Shown here piece after piece: positions 1-4,858 of a stretch of 9,323 bases of DNA; position 1 is the first letter of the stretch, and the number at the start of each line of letters is the position of its first letter. The stretch lies in contig JADFGC010000050.1 of the NCBI GenBank assembly GCA_022567895.1, positions 1 through 9,323 of the forward strand. Direction: 5' to 3'. Position numbers and translations under genes: made by a program. The DNA is from DRGT01 sp022567895 (GTDB taxonomy: Archaea > Thermoproteota > Nitrososphaeria > Nitrososphaerales > Nitrosopumilaceae). The notes under the pieces are model-generated. The model searched no databases, was not told the DNA's origin, and was given only the letters and a program-made list of their open reading frames with translations.

Positions 1-377
1 CAAACAAGCCAACAAGCACTCATTCAGATGATGGCTTTACGTTAATTGATGCATACATTACAGCCGTTCTTCGATGTGCACCACCACAAAACAAGCCACT
101 TCCTTCAGAGCTAGAAAACTGCTCAGATTACCTAAGAAACGAGCTTGCGCTATTAGTAAACATCAAGGTAATAGTTTGCCTTGGAAGAATTGCGTTTTTC
201 AGAATTTGCAAAATTCTAGATATCAAGGGAGAAAAGTTTTCTCACGGTCACTCTTTTCAGTGCAATGAAAAAACAATCATTTGTTCATATCATCCAAGCA
301 GGCAAAATACTCAAACTGGAAGATTAAGCTGGAAGCAATGGAATCTTATTTTTAAAAAAACTAGAGAGTTAATCTAA
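1..377 (+). CDS. Uracil-DNA glycosylase, family 5 (UdgB-like), 3' part
   Basis: This is the C-terminal part of a uracil-DNA glycosylase, a base-excision repair enzyme that removes uracil (and in family 5 often other deaminated bases) from DNA. The reading frame is open from base 3 to a TAA at 375-377; the start lies outside the window. Visible family features are NKPTSTHSDDG at the left edge, then DAYITAVLRCAPPQNKP, then KVIVCLGRIAF, and near the end YHPSRQNTQTGRL. The last motif is the family 5 version of the DNA-binding 'HPS' loop; family 4 enzymes have a different 'HHPA' type sequence. The [4Fe-4S] cysteines of the family would include the C of LRCAPP and the C of ELENCSDYL, both present. 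The N-terminal motif with the catalytic region is not in the window, so activity cannot be judged. The next gene on the same strand starts about 40 bp downstream. Confidence 0.87.
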   Translation, partial: NKPTSTHSDDGFTLIDAYITAVLRCAPPQNKPLPSELENCSDYLRNELALLVNIKVIVCLGRIAFFRICKILDIKGEKFSHGHSFQCNEKTIICSYHPSRQNTQTGRLSWKQWNLIFKKTRELI

Positions 378-418
378 AAAAAGAAAGAGGTATGTAGGAG
401 AAAAATAGAAGATTAGTG

Positions 419-520
419 ATGATACCGTGTTCTTGCCCATGTGGTTGTAATAGTACATCAACCGAAAAGATCTGTCCTGATTGTAAAAACGGGGATTGTA
501 TAGGTATTAAGAAATTTTAG
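419..520 (+). CDS. Cysteine-rich mini-protein, 33 residues, putative metal binder
   Basis: This small ORF was found by eye. The ATG at 419 opens 33 codons ending in TAG at 518-520. The product begins MIPCSCPCGCNSTSTEKICP and has seven cysteines (residues 4, 6, 8, 10, 19, 22, 27). They are arranged as CxCxCxC and then CxxC plus one more, which suggests zinc or iron-sulfur binding. A GTG at 416 is the only other start, because an in-frame TAG lies at 395. A weak TATA-like TATGTA at 391-396 sits about 25 bp upstream of the ATG, fitting a leaderless message; GGAG at 397-400 is too far away to be a good ribosome site. I do not recognise a named family. The cysteine density, far above chance in AT-rich DNA, is the main evidence. 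A second protein of the same style lies at 1908-2012. Confidence 0.55.
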   Translation: MIPCSCPCGCNSTSTEKICPDCKNGDCIGIKKF

Positions 521-550
521 ATTAAAAATAGCTAATCTAAAGCTGGAAAT

Positions 551-560
551 TCTATTTATT
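551..560 (+). promoter_or_regulatory. Putative TATA box for the geranylgeranyl reductase gene
   Basis: The AT-rich element TCTATTTATT is centred about 29 bp upstream of the ATG at 585. This is the spacing expected for an archaeal TATA box driving a leaderless or nearly leaderless transcript. No Shine-Dalgarno sequence is visible before the ATG. Confidence 0.42.
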
Positions 561-584
561 AGGCCACACAGGAACAAGGATCAA

Positions 585-1595
585 ATGAAGATTGCAGTCT
601 GTGGAATGGGAGTTGCCGGTTCTTATCTAATGGCGAGACTCAAAAACGACCACGAGGTTGTCGGATATGAGCGAATGTTAGAGCAAAAACACGATTCAAT
701 CTGCGCTTGGGGCACAATCAAACAAACAATGACAGAATTATGCGACAAAGTCGGAGTTGATTTTGAAAAATACGTAATCCATAATGGAAAAAAAATGAAT
801 ATGGTCATTAACAACCAAGAACCATTCCAGATTGGACTGCACGGTTTGTGCACATACAACAAACTTGGTTTAATCAAGGATTTGATCAAGGACTGCACAG
901 TTCACTTTGGTACAGCACCAAAGCTTGAAGAGTTAGAAAAAGAGTTTGACATTATTGTTGACTGTACTGGCTTTTACAGAATGTATCTGCCAAAGCTAGA
1001 ACGAGATTTCTTCGTGCCAACATATGAATACAAAATTGAATACGAAGACAAGGTTCCATTTGATGACTTTTACATAAAGGCATTTCCAGGAATGAGTGGC
1101 TATTTCTGGTATTTCCCACTGGGTGAAAAAACTGCACACATTGGTGCAGGGGACTATAACAAGCAACATGTGGAAGAGACTAACAAGTTTTTCAAAAAGT
1201 ATGGCGGTAAAATTACAAAAACCGTAGGAAGGCCACTCAGACTTGCAACACCAGATCTTTGCAAGCCGTTTTACAAAGGCAAAGTTGTTGGAGTTGGCGA
1301 ATCAATTGGAACCGTTTATCCACTTTTGGGCGAGGGAATCATTCCAAGCATGATATGTGTAGACATTTTTGTAAAAAATCTAGGAAACAATAAACAATAC
1401 GAAAAGGAGGTCCTAAAGTATTTCAAAATTTATGGCAAGGTCTTCAAGTTTATCAGTAAAAAGATTCACAAGGACTTTAGCATCATAAAATCACTACCAG
1501 ATGTTCTAGCAATATTCAGATACATGAAAAAGAACGAAGAAAGGTTTGGGATGGAAATTCACATGCGCGACTTGATGAAGGTAGCCAAAGCCTAA
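585..1595 (+). CDS. Geranylgeranyl reductase family FAD-dependent oxidoreductase
   Basis: This 336-residue flavoprotein belongs to the geranylgeranyl reductase family. Its members saturate the double bonds of isoprenoid chains, in archaea mainly those of membrane lipids or quinones. An N-terminal Rossmann FAD site is seen (GMGVAG at residues 7-12, with YER closing the second strand at 28-30). A CAWG sequence at 40-43 holds the cysteine found near this position in archaeal reductases. DCTGF at 126-130 is the usual mid-protein FAD contact. The family signature YxWxFPx8GxG is complete (Y173, W175, F177-P178, G187-A188-G189). The second FAD motif, GVGESIGTVYPLLGEGI, is at 236-252. The protein is somewhat shorter than the typical ~390-450 residues but has every motif, so it looks intact. 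The exact substrate cannot be told, since thaumarchaea usually carry several paralogues. The ATG at 585 gives a proper start to the Rossmann strand. Confidence 0.9.
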   Translation: MKIAVCGMGVAGSYLMARLKNDHEVVGYERMLEQKHDSICAWGTIKQTMTELCDKVGVDFEKYVIHNGKKMNMVINNQEPFQIGLHGLCTYNKLGLIKDLIKDCTVHFGTAPKLEELEKEFDIIVDCTGFYRMYLPKLERDFFVPTYEYKIEYEDKVPFDDFYIKAFPGMSGYFWYFPLGEKTAHIGAGDYNKQHVEETNKFFKKYGGKITKTVGRPLRLATPDLCKPFYKGKVVGVGESIGTVYPLLGEGIIPSMICVDIFVKNLGNNKQYEKEVLKYFKIYGKVFKFISKKIHKDFSIIKSLPDVLAIFRYMKKNEERFGMEIHMRDLMKVAKA

Positions 1596-1656
1596 TTTCA
1601 TTTAGAAACTTGTTAATTATTGTGAAATTATGAAATTGTATTCACGAATTTTTTAT
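1593..1656 (+). terminator. Possible terminator: inverted repeat plus T-tract
   Basis: Perfect 8-bp arms TAATTTCA (1593-1600, containing the stop codon) and TGAAATTA (1623-1630) can pair across a 22-nt loop. They are followed by a run of six T at 1649-1654. Archaeal termination needs mainly the T-tract, so the hairpin may be incidental in such AT-rich DNA. Confidence 0.3.
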
Positions 1657-1660
1657 AATT
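1651..1660 (+). promoter_or_regulatory. Putative TATA box in the intergenic stretch
   Basis: TTTTATAATT, followed by AATTA, is one of the best TATA-like sequences in the window. It would place a transcript start near 1680, where an ATG opens a 32-codon ORF. No larger gene starts there, so the product could be a tiny peptide or a small RNA. Confidence 0.35.
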
Positions 1661-1877
1661 AATTACAAATTCTACTTGGATGTTAAATCATATGAAAACA
1701 ATATTGATTTATGGATTGAGAATATCTCAAGGCCAGAAAGAAAAGAATTGGTTTTGGGCAATCCGAAGAAAAGGATGAAGGAAAAAAACAAGATTAATTT
1801 AACTAAAAGAAATCCTTAAAGATGCTTTTGCAACAATTCGTAAAGTCGATAAATTCGTGAGGAAAAAACACAGATCT

Positions 1878-1885
1878 GTTATATC
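1878..1885 (+). promoter_or_regulatory. Putative TATA box for the second cysteine-rich mini-protein
   Basis: GTTATATC has its centre about 27 bp before the ATG at 1908, the spacing of a leaderless archaeal promoter. This supports 1908 as the true start, rather than an upstream GTG at 1857 in the same open frame. Confidence 0.45.
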
Positions 1886-1907
1886 TGAAAAAGTCGTATT
1901 ATACAAT

Positions 1908-2012
1908 ATGAAAATACACTGTGAATGTGGAATTTGTGGCCATACCATTGATCAAGAATGTATAATGAATGACTGTGATTGCTGTGTAAACTTTCACGTT
2001 CGTTCTGGATAA
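1908..2012 (+). CDS. Cysteine/histidine-rich mini-protein, 34 residues, putative metal binder
   Basis: This small ORF was found by eye, with ATG at 1908 and TAA at 2010-2012. The product starts MKIHCECGICGHTIDQEC. It has seven cysteines (5, 7, 10, 18, 23, 25, 26) and three histidines (4, 12, 30), arranged as HCxCxxCxH, C, CxCC and a final H. The pattern fits one or two bound zinc ions or a small cluster. A TATA box at 1878-1885 is at leaderless spacing and there is no Shine-Dalgarno site. The frame upstream is open from 1803 without an ATG; the upstream part is lysine-rich and unlike the cysteine-rich part. I recall no named family. It resembles the 419-520 ORF in size and cysteine number but not in detailed order, so common origin is not shown. 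Confidence 0.62.
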   Translation: MKIHCECGICGHTIDQECIMNDCDCCVNFHVRSG

Positions 2013-2034
2013 ATTATATTTTTTCTAAATTTGT
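2013..2034 (+). terminator. T-rich probable terminator of the mini-protein gene
   Basis: Directly after the TAA of the cysteine-rich ORF is ATTATATTTTTTCTAAATTT, with a run of six T at 2019-2024. T-runs of this kind terminate archaeal RNA polymerase. The converging gene on the other strand ends at 2039. Confidence 0.4.
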
Positions 2035-2038
2035 AGTT

Positions 2039-2743
2039 CTAACCAATTGTAACAGAACCAAAACCTTCTCGCATGGTTCTATTTGATTTCATGTTGTAAT
2101 CATATATGAAAGTAGAGTAGTCATCTAGGACTTCCTTCATCGGATCAATGTTCTCAGCTAGATAAAATCCCGGACAATCTCCTGTAAACTGAAACGTTGC
2201 ATGAACGCGAGCGTTTCCTTTCTCATTTTCAAGCCACGTAGAAAATGGATACAGGTAACAAACACCAGGTCTTGTTGGATGAATGCTGCATCCTCCTTTT
2301 TCATCTAAGAATCTACAAGAGATATGAGTGCCATCATCAGCTTCAGTTTCGTCCTTTTTTCTTTTCAGATTAATTGAAGTCATTGTTGTTGCTTGACCAG
2401 AAGGACTAGCTTCACTCCAAGTAACTATCAGCGTTTCATTTTTTATAAAATCTGAAGTTGTTTGGTACTTCATGCCCTTGCCAATTGTAATCAAGTCATC
2501 AGACGTTAGTGGAAGACGTCCCTGTCGTTCGCAGCAGTTGTGGCAGTCAGGCCAGTAACAGTTCCATAAAATGTATTTTTTCTCTTTGATCAAAAAAGGA
2601 ATATGAAAAACAACATCTTTGACCTTTTTTGCAAAATCGCCAACATCGGGAACTTTGCCTAACATAAAATCTCGTAAAAGTGGGTCAATATCCCAATCTT
2701 TCTCTAAAAGGTTTAGTGATTTTTCAATTTCAATCTGTGACAA
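2039..2743 (-). CDS. YkgJ-type (CxxxxCxxCC) metal-cluster protein
   Basis: A 234-residue protein of the YkgJ / UPF0153 cysteine-cluster family, proposed to bind zinc or an iron-sulfur cluster; the biochemical role is unknown. Eight cysteines follow the family layout: C62, C67, C70 and C71 in NCYWPDCHNCC, then C143, C152 in GGCSIHPTRPGVC, C162, and C190 in DCPGF. The insertion between the two cysteine groups (residues 80-140) is charged and predicted soluble, and no membrane segment is seen. The longest frame starts with TTG at 2741-2743, immediately after an in-frame TAG. The first ATG is at residue 27, still before the cysteine motifs, so the true start could be there. The divergent plus-strand gene starts within about 27-36 bp, so the two share a promoter region. 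Confidence 0.82.
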   Translation of the reverse strand: MSQIEIEKSLNLLEKDWDIDPLLRDFMLGKVPDVGDFAKKVKDVVFHIPFLIKEKKYILWNCYWPDCHNCCERQGRLPLTSDDLITIGKGMKYQTTSDFIKNETLIVTWSEASPSGQATTMTSINLKRKKDETEADDGTHISCRFLDEKGGCSIHPTRPGVCYLYPFSTWLENEKGNARVHATFQFTGDCPGFYLAENIDPMKEVLDDYSTFIYDYNMKSNRTMREGFGSVTIG

Positions 2744-2781
2744 CTATTCAATTATAACAGGATTTTCAGATGTTATTAATG
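2744..2781. promoter_or_regulatory. Compact divergent promoter region
   Basis: Two TATA-like elements sit in the gap between the divergent genes. ATTATAAC (2751-2758) is 25 bp before the plus-strand ATG at 2779. On the minus strand ATTAATAAC (about 2771-2779) is about 32 bp before the TTG at 2743. Each box lies in the start region of the other gene, so simultaneous initiation seems unlikely. Assignments are by spacing only. Confidence 0.35.
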
Positions 2782-3099
2782 TTGAGTGATAAGGGCAAGT
2801 ACGCATCAGCTACTGAGAACAGAAGATTTGTTTGGGCCGAAATTGTATGGCCATTAATTCTTGAAATAAATGATATTGCATTCACACTAAAACAGTATCA
2901 AAAAAAACGAGATGAGGTTTGTGCAAAAAAGAATGTAAATGTCACAGTTACCTCAAGGGGACTAGTATCACTAATGCAGAAAGGAATTCTTACTAAAGAA
3001 AATGATGTTTATTCAATACACTATAGATTAATTGCGTACATGAGATTAAAAGCAGGTTGCGATTATGCAACTGCAATTCATGAAGCTCAAATGACATAG
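2779..3099 (+). CDS. Small hypothetical protein, possible winged-helix fold
   Basis: A protein of 106 residues from the ATG at 2779, or 109 residues if translation starts at the ATG at 2770. The TATA-like ATTATAAC at 2751-2758 favours 2779 by spacing. The sequence is soluble and helical, with a conserved-looking start (MLSDKGKYASATENRRFVWAE). A middle stretch, VTVTSRGLVSLMQKGILTKE, then VYSIHYRLIAYMRLKAG, could be helix-turn-helix followed by a wing. That reading is impression only. Two cysteines occur, not in a motif. There is no signal peptide. I do not recognise the family. Its divergent partner is the YkgJ-type protein; a functional link is possible but not shown. Codon use looks like that of its neighbours. 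Confidence 0.65.
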   Translation: MLSDKGKYASATENRRFVWAEIVWPLILEINDIAFTLKQYQKKRDEVCAKKNVNVTVTSRGLVSLMQKGILTKENDVYSIHYRLIAYMRLKAGCDYATAIHEAQMT

Positions 3100-3124
3100 T
3101 CTATTTCTTTGCATAACTAAATCA

Positions 3125-3130
3125 TTATAT
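3125..3130 (+). promoter_or_regulatory. Putative TATA box of the tRNA-Gln gene
   Basis: TTATAT, within ATTATATTCTAAAATT, is centred about 28 bp upstream of the first base of the tRNA at 3156, the expected archaeal spacing. Confidence 0.45.
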
Positions 3131-3177
3131 TCTAAAATTACAAAACGAAAACAGTAGCCCGATAGTCTAGTGGCCAA

Positions 3178-3193
3178 ATGATTTTCAGGTTAA
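3178..3193 (+). other. tRNA intron 1 (16 nt, D-loop/D-stem junction)
   Basis: Removing these 16 bases restores a normal D-arm. The exon-intron borders fit a relaxed bulge-helix-bulge. The central helix is GGCC (3172-3175) with GGTT (3188-3191; two G-C and two G-U pairs). The 5' bulge AAA is cut after its second base and the 3' bulge AAG likewise, and the inner hairpin is TGA-TTT-TCA. The intron falls between tRNA positions 21 and 22, a noncanonical site. An alternative 16-nt placement leaving TTAA in the loop gives a D-arm as well but lacks this splice geometry. Confidence 0.7.
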
Positions 3194-3210
3194 GGATTCC
3201 GCGCTCTGGA

Positions 3211-3225
3211 TCTCAGGAGTGGATA
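3211..3225 (+). other. tRNA intron 2 (15 nt, anticodon loop)
   Basis: Removing 15 bases leaves the seven-base loop CTCTGGA closed by CCGCG/CGCGG. The borders are ambiguous by one base: 3210-3224 would be the canonical 37/38 site and gives the same product. The placement 3211-3225 offers a weak bulge-helix-bulge, with TCTG (3205-3208) pairing TGGA (3220-3223), 5' bulge GAT and 3' bulge TAC. The inner stem is minimal (CTC/GAG or CT/AG). Confidence 0.7.
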
Positions 3226-3259
3226 CGCGGGGACGGCAGTTCGAATCTGCCTCGGGCTA

Positions 3260-3268
3260 CTATTTTTT
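3260..3268 (+). terminator. T-tract terminator of the tRNA gene
   Basis: CTATTTTTT follows the tRNA at once, with six T at 3263-3268. The tract reaches into the complement of the rpsG stop codon (3267-3269), so the end of the tRNA transcript and the end of rpsG overlap. Confidence 0.5.
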
Positions 3269-3866
3269 ATCGAGAAGCTTGTGCTATTCTTTCTAGTTCG
3301 TGCTTTTTCTTTAAAGATGGAGCGTTTGGATTATTTGATGCAGCCAAGATAAGTTGCTCAGCCAGATGCTCTTCAATTGCTTTAGGATTTGAAAAGGTTG
3401 CTTCCTTTACGCAATCAGTAATGAATCTTAATGCTAAATCAACACGACGAATTGGTGATACATCAACTGAAACGTGGTAAACTGTTCCACCATAAACAAT
3501 TCTTGTGGTGTCCTCGTTTGGTGCAGAGTTCTCTATTGCACGAACAAGTACTTCAACTGGATTTTTGCCAGTTTTTAGATGAATGATTTCAAAAGCAGCC
3601 TTGACAGTGTTTGTAAGTCGAGTTTTTTTGCCTGCCATTCTACCGGTGTTTTTTGCATATTTTTTTCCAAAGTGCATTAGTTTGTTTACTAGACGTTCTA
3701 CAATGTTTACGTCGGCTTTGTTGAATCGCTTAAGAGCTGAGCGGCCAAACGTATATGGGTAAATCTGTTTTCTCAATGAAATTGCTGTCTTTAATCCAGG
3801 ATCCTCAATTGTAATGTCTGAAAGGTCCCACTTTCTAAATAACAAAAGATTCTGAGTTTCTGCCAT
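3267..3866 (-). CDS. rpsG: 30S ribosomal protein uS7
   Basis: Ribosomal protein uS7 (archaeal S7, eukaryotic S5e), which organises the head of the small subunit and lines the exit and decoding region. The protein has 199 residues, normal for archaea (about 190-215). Recognisable blocks are KWDLSDITIEDPGLKTAISL (12-31), a basic stretch KLMHFGKKYAKNTGRMAGKK (62-81), GKNPVEVLVRAIENSAP (100-116) and YGGTVYHVSVDVSPIRRVDL (125-144). ATG at 3866 begins two bases after the rpsL stop, so the two genes are translated from one message. A weak AAGG lies upstream of the start. rpsG is the last gene of the operon. No minus-strand T-tract is seen until past the convergent tRNA, so read-through antisense to the tRNA is likely. 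The EF-1A gene that often follows in archaea is absent here. Confidence 0.97.
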   Translation of the reverse strand: MAETQNLLLFRKWDLSDITIEDPGLKTAISLRKQIYPYTFGRSALKRFNKADVNIVERLVNKLMHFGKKYAKNTGRMAGKKTRLTNTVKAAFEIIHLKTGKNPVEVLVRAIENSAPNEDTTRIVYGGTVYHVSVDVSPIRRVDLALRFITDCVKEATFSNPKAIEEHLAEQLILAASNNPNAPSLKKKHELERIAQASR

Positions 3867-3868
3867 CT

Positions 3869-4306
3869 TTATCGCCTTGGTTTTTCTTTCTTGCCTATTA
3901 CTAGCTCATGCAAGGAGGTATCATTTACTTTGAAAACTTTGAATCGTACACCTGGGATATCTCCCATGGCACCACCCTGAGTGGCCCCCATTCCTTCAAT
4001 GTGTACTTCATCGTGTTCATCGATAAAGTTCATTGCGCCGTCTCGTGGCAAAAATGCAGTAACTGTCTTTCCGTTTTTGATTAATTGAACTCGTACACAC
4101 TTTCTAACTGCAGAGTTTGGCTGTTTTGCTTCAATTCCAACCTTTTCTAGAACTATTCCTCGTGCTTGAGGAGCACCAGCAAATGGATTTGATTTTCTAT
4201 CTAATCCTAATTTTCTTCTTTTGTATGTAGAGATGGACCACCGTTGTCTCTTTTTTTTCGCTTTCAAAACGCGACCTGCAAATAAACCAAGAGGAGACTT
4301 TGCCAT
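3869..4306 (-). CDS. rpsL: 30S ribosomal protein uS12
   Basis: Ribosomal protein uS12 (archaeal S12, eukaryotic S23e), located at the decoding centre, where it monitors codon-anticodon pairing. The length of 145 residues is typical for archaea. Diagnostic blocks are NPFAGAPQARGIVLEKVGIE (40-59), KQPNSAVRKCVRVQL (61-75) and GDIPGVRFKVFKV (115-127). The first two surround the decoding loop, and the third holds the PGVR signature. ATG at 4306 starts four bases after the nusA stop. GGAG at 4317-4320, inside the end of nusA, is a plausible Shine-Dalgarno site 10 nt before the ATG. It is flanked by nusA and rpsG in the conserved archaeal order. The N-terminal basic extension is that of archaeal/eukaryotic uS12, not the bacterial form. 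Confidence 0.97.
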   Translation of the reverse strand: MAKSPLGLFAGRVLKAKKKRQRWSISTYKRRKLGLDRKSNPFAGAPQARGIVLEKVGIEAKQPNSAVRKCVRVQLIKNGKTVTAFLPRDGAMNFIDEHDEVHIEGMGATQGGAMGDIPGVRFKVFKVNDTSLHELVIGKKEKPRR

Positions 4307-4310
4307 TTTA

Positions 4311-4775
4311 TTACAACTCCAATGTTGTTTTTTCTGGACTGTTTATCAAAACGCTAGTAATACCAAAATATCTTTTTGCAAGCAATCTTGCCTTTTCTGC
4401 ATTACGACCTTCTCGTCCAACGACAATTCCTTTCTTTCTTGGATCAACTATGACGATTGCTTGCTTTGAACCATCAGGTCTTTCATTTAATTTAACTTCA
4501 GACACTAGCTTTGAATTTAACATATTTCTCAAAAATTTTGCAGGATCCTCATCGAATTCAACTAGTTCAACATTTTTCTTTACTATATTTTGGAGTGATT
4601 TAATGTGAGAACCACCCTTACCAATTGCCAAACCCATTTTTCCAGAATTTACAACAAAAATAACACGATTTTGTTTTTCATCTTCAACACAATCACGGGC
4701 TGTTGCACCAGTAACGTTTTGAAATAGCGACATTAGTCGTAGTTGATCAGATGTTAGTTTGATTTCTTGTGTCAT
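4311..4775 (-). CDS. nusA: Archaeal NusA-like KH-domain protein
   Basis: The short archaeal NusA homologue, an RNA-binding protein of two KH domains that lacks the bacterial N-terminal polymerase-binding and S1 domains. It is thought to act with RNA polymerase in termination or antitermination. Counting from the ATG at 4775, the protein has 154 residues. The two GxxG loops are GKGG (about 52-55, within AIGKGGSHIKSL) and GREG (about 120-123, within VVGREGRNAEKA), both intact. The ATG is placed 5 nt after GGAG (4781-4784), a good Shine-Dalgarno site. A GTG two codons earlier, at 4781, overlaps that site and forms a GTGA overlap with the stop of the small upstream ORF, so it cannot be ruled out. 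The gene lies between rpl30e and rpsL, as in most archaea. Confidence 0.94.
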   Translation of the reverse strand: MTQEIKLTSDQLRLMSLFQNVTGATARDCVEDEKQNRVIFVVNSGKMGLAIGKGGSHIKSLQNIVKKNVELVEFDEDPAKFLRNMLNSKLVSEVKLNERPDGSKQAIVIVDPRKKGIVVGREGRNAEKARLLAKRYFGITSVLINSPEKTTLEL

Positions 4776-4777
4776 AT

Positions 4778-4858
4778 TCACTCCTTTTCTCTCGAAGATT
4801 GGACAGTCTCATTTAAACTTTCATCATTATTGTTTGCGTGCAAATTTTTTAACATCAT
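4778..4858 (-). CDS. Possible 26-residue linker ORF between rpl30e and nusA
   Basis: An ORF of 26 codons fills the gap between rpl30e and nusA. Its ATG at 4858-4856 overlaps the rpl30e stop (TAATG), a second ATG follows at 4855, and its TGA at 4780-4778 lies inside the nusA ribosome-binding region. The predicted peptide begins MMLKNLHANNNDESLNETVQ and ends in charged residues; it is hydrophilic with no known motif. The exact fit at both ends suggests translational coupling. Chance is possible, since only one frame of 81 bp needs to be open and a spacer could equally hold just a promoter. Confidence 0.3.
   Translation of the reverse strand: MMLKNLHANNNDESLNETVQSSREKE
4781..4784 (-). promoter_or_regulatory. 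Shine-Dalgarno site of nusA
   Basis: On the minus strand GGAG is followed by TGAAT and then the ATG at 4775, giving 5-nt spacing. It supports the ATG over the GTG at 4781, which would lie within the site itself. Confidence 0.6.
4812..4817 (-). promoter_or_regulatory. Possible internal TATA box before nusA
   Basis: TTTAAA lies about 39 bp upstream of the nusA ATG. Initiation 25-27 bp downstream would give a leader of about 13 nt that still contains the GGAG ribosome site. nusA-rpsL-rpsG could therefore be transcribed separately from rpl30e. The element is only six bases in an AT-rich spacer. Confidence 0.3.

Larger units (their letters stand above)
1596..1907. other. Gene-poor stretch with a strong TATA box and doubtful tiny ORFs
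   Basis: About 310 bp without a convincing gene. The best-looking element is TTTTATAATTAATT from 1651, a good archaeal TATA box. Two overlapping tiny ORFs could follow it. An ATG at 1680 gives 32 codons ending at 1778 (25 bp from the TATA box, so compatible with leaderless use). A TTG at 1676 gives 47 codons ending at 1819 (LDVKSYENNIDLWIENIS and a lysine-rich tail). Neither has a recognisable family. The frame of the downstream cysteine-rich ORF is also open from 1803, but without an ATG until 1908. A small noncoding transcript starting near 1680 is equally possible. Gene remnants cannot be excluded. Confidence 0.3.
3156..3259 (+). tRNA. tRNA-Gln (CUG) with two introns
   Basis: The gene spans 104 nt and gives a 73-nt mature tRNA after removal of 16- and 15-nt introns. 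The acceptor stem is AGCCCGA (3156-3162) with TCGGGCT (3252-3258) and discriminator A3259. The D-stem is GTCT/GGAT with loop AGTGGCCAA. The anticodon stem is CCGCG (3199-3203) with CGCGG (3226-3230), and the loop is CTCTGGA with anticodon CTG at 3206-3208. The variable loop is GGAC. The T-arm is GGCAG-TTCGAAT-CTGCC. The A1-U72 pair is the identity feature of archaeal tRNA-Gln, read by the GatDE amidotransferase, which agrees with the anticodon. CCA is not encoded. A TATA box lies upstream and a T-tract directly downstream. The tRNA converges on rpsG with only 7 bp between them. Confidence 0.9.

Noticed and set aside
74..268. 64-codon plus-strand ORF at the left edge
   Set aside because: It is out of frame with, and inside, the uracil-DNA glycosylase frame, whose motifs are clear; a shadow ORF.
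1803..1907. N-terminal extension of the 34-residue Cys/His-rich ORF
   Set aside because: The frame is open but has no ATG, only a GTG at 1857, and the TATA box at 1878-1885 lies inside it at the right distance from the ATG at 1908.
3178..3480. 100-codon plus-strand ORF starting inside the tRNA
   Set aside because: Its first part is tRNA sequence and the rest is antisense to rpsG; no protein-like features.
4221..4608. Two plus-strand ORFs antisense to rpsL and nusA
   Set aside because: Both lie wholly opposite strongly conserved genes and have no recognisable motif.
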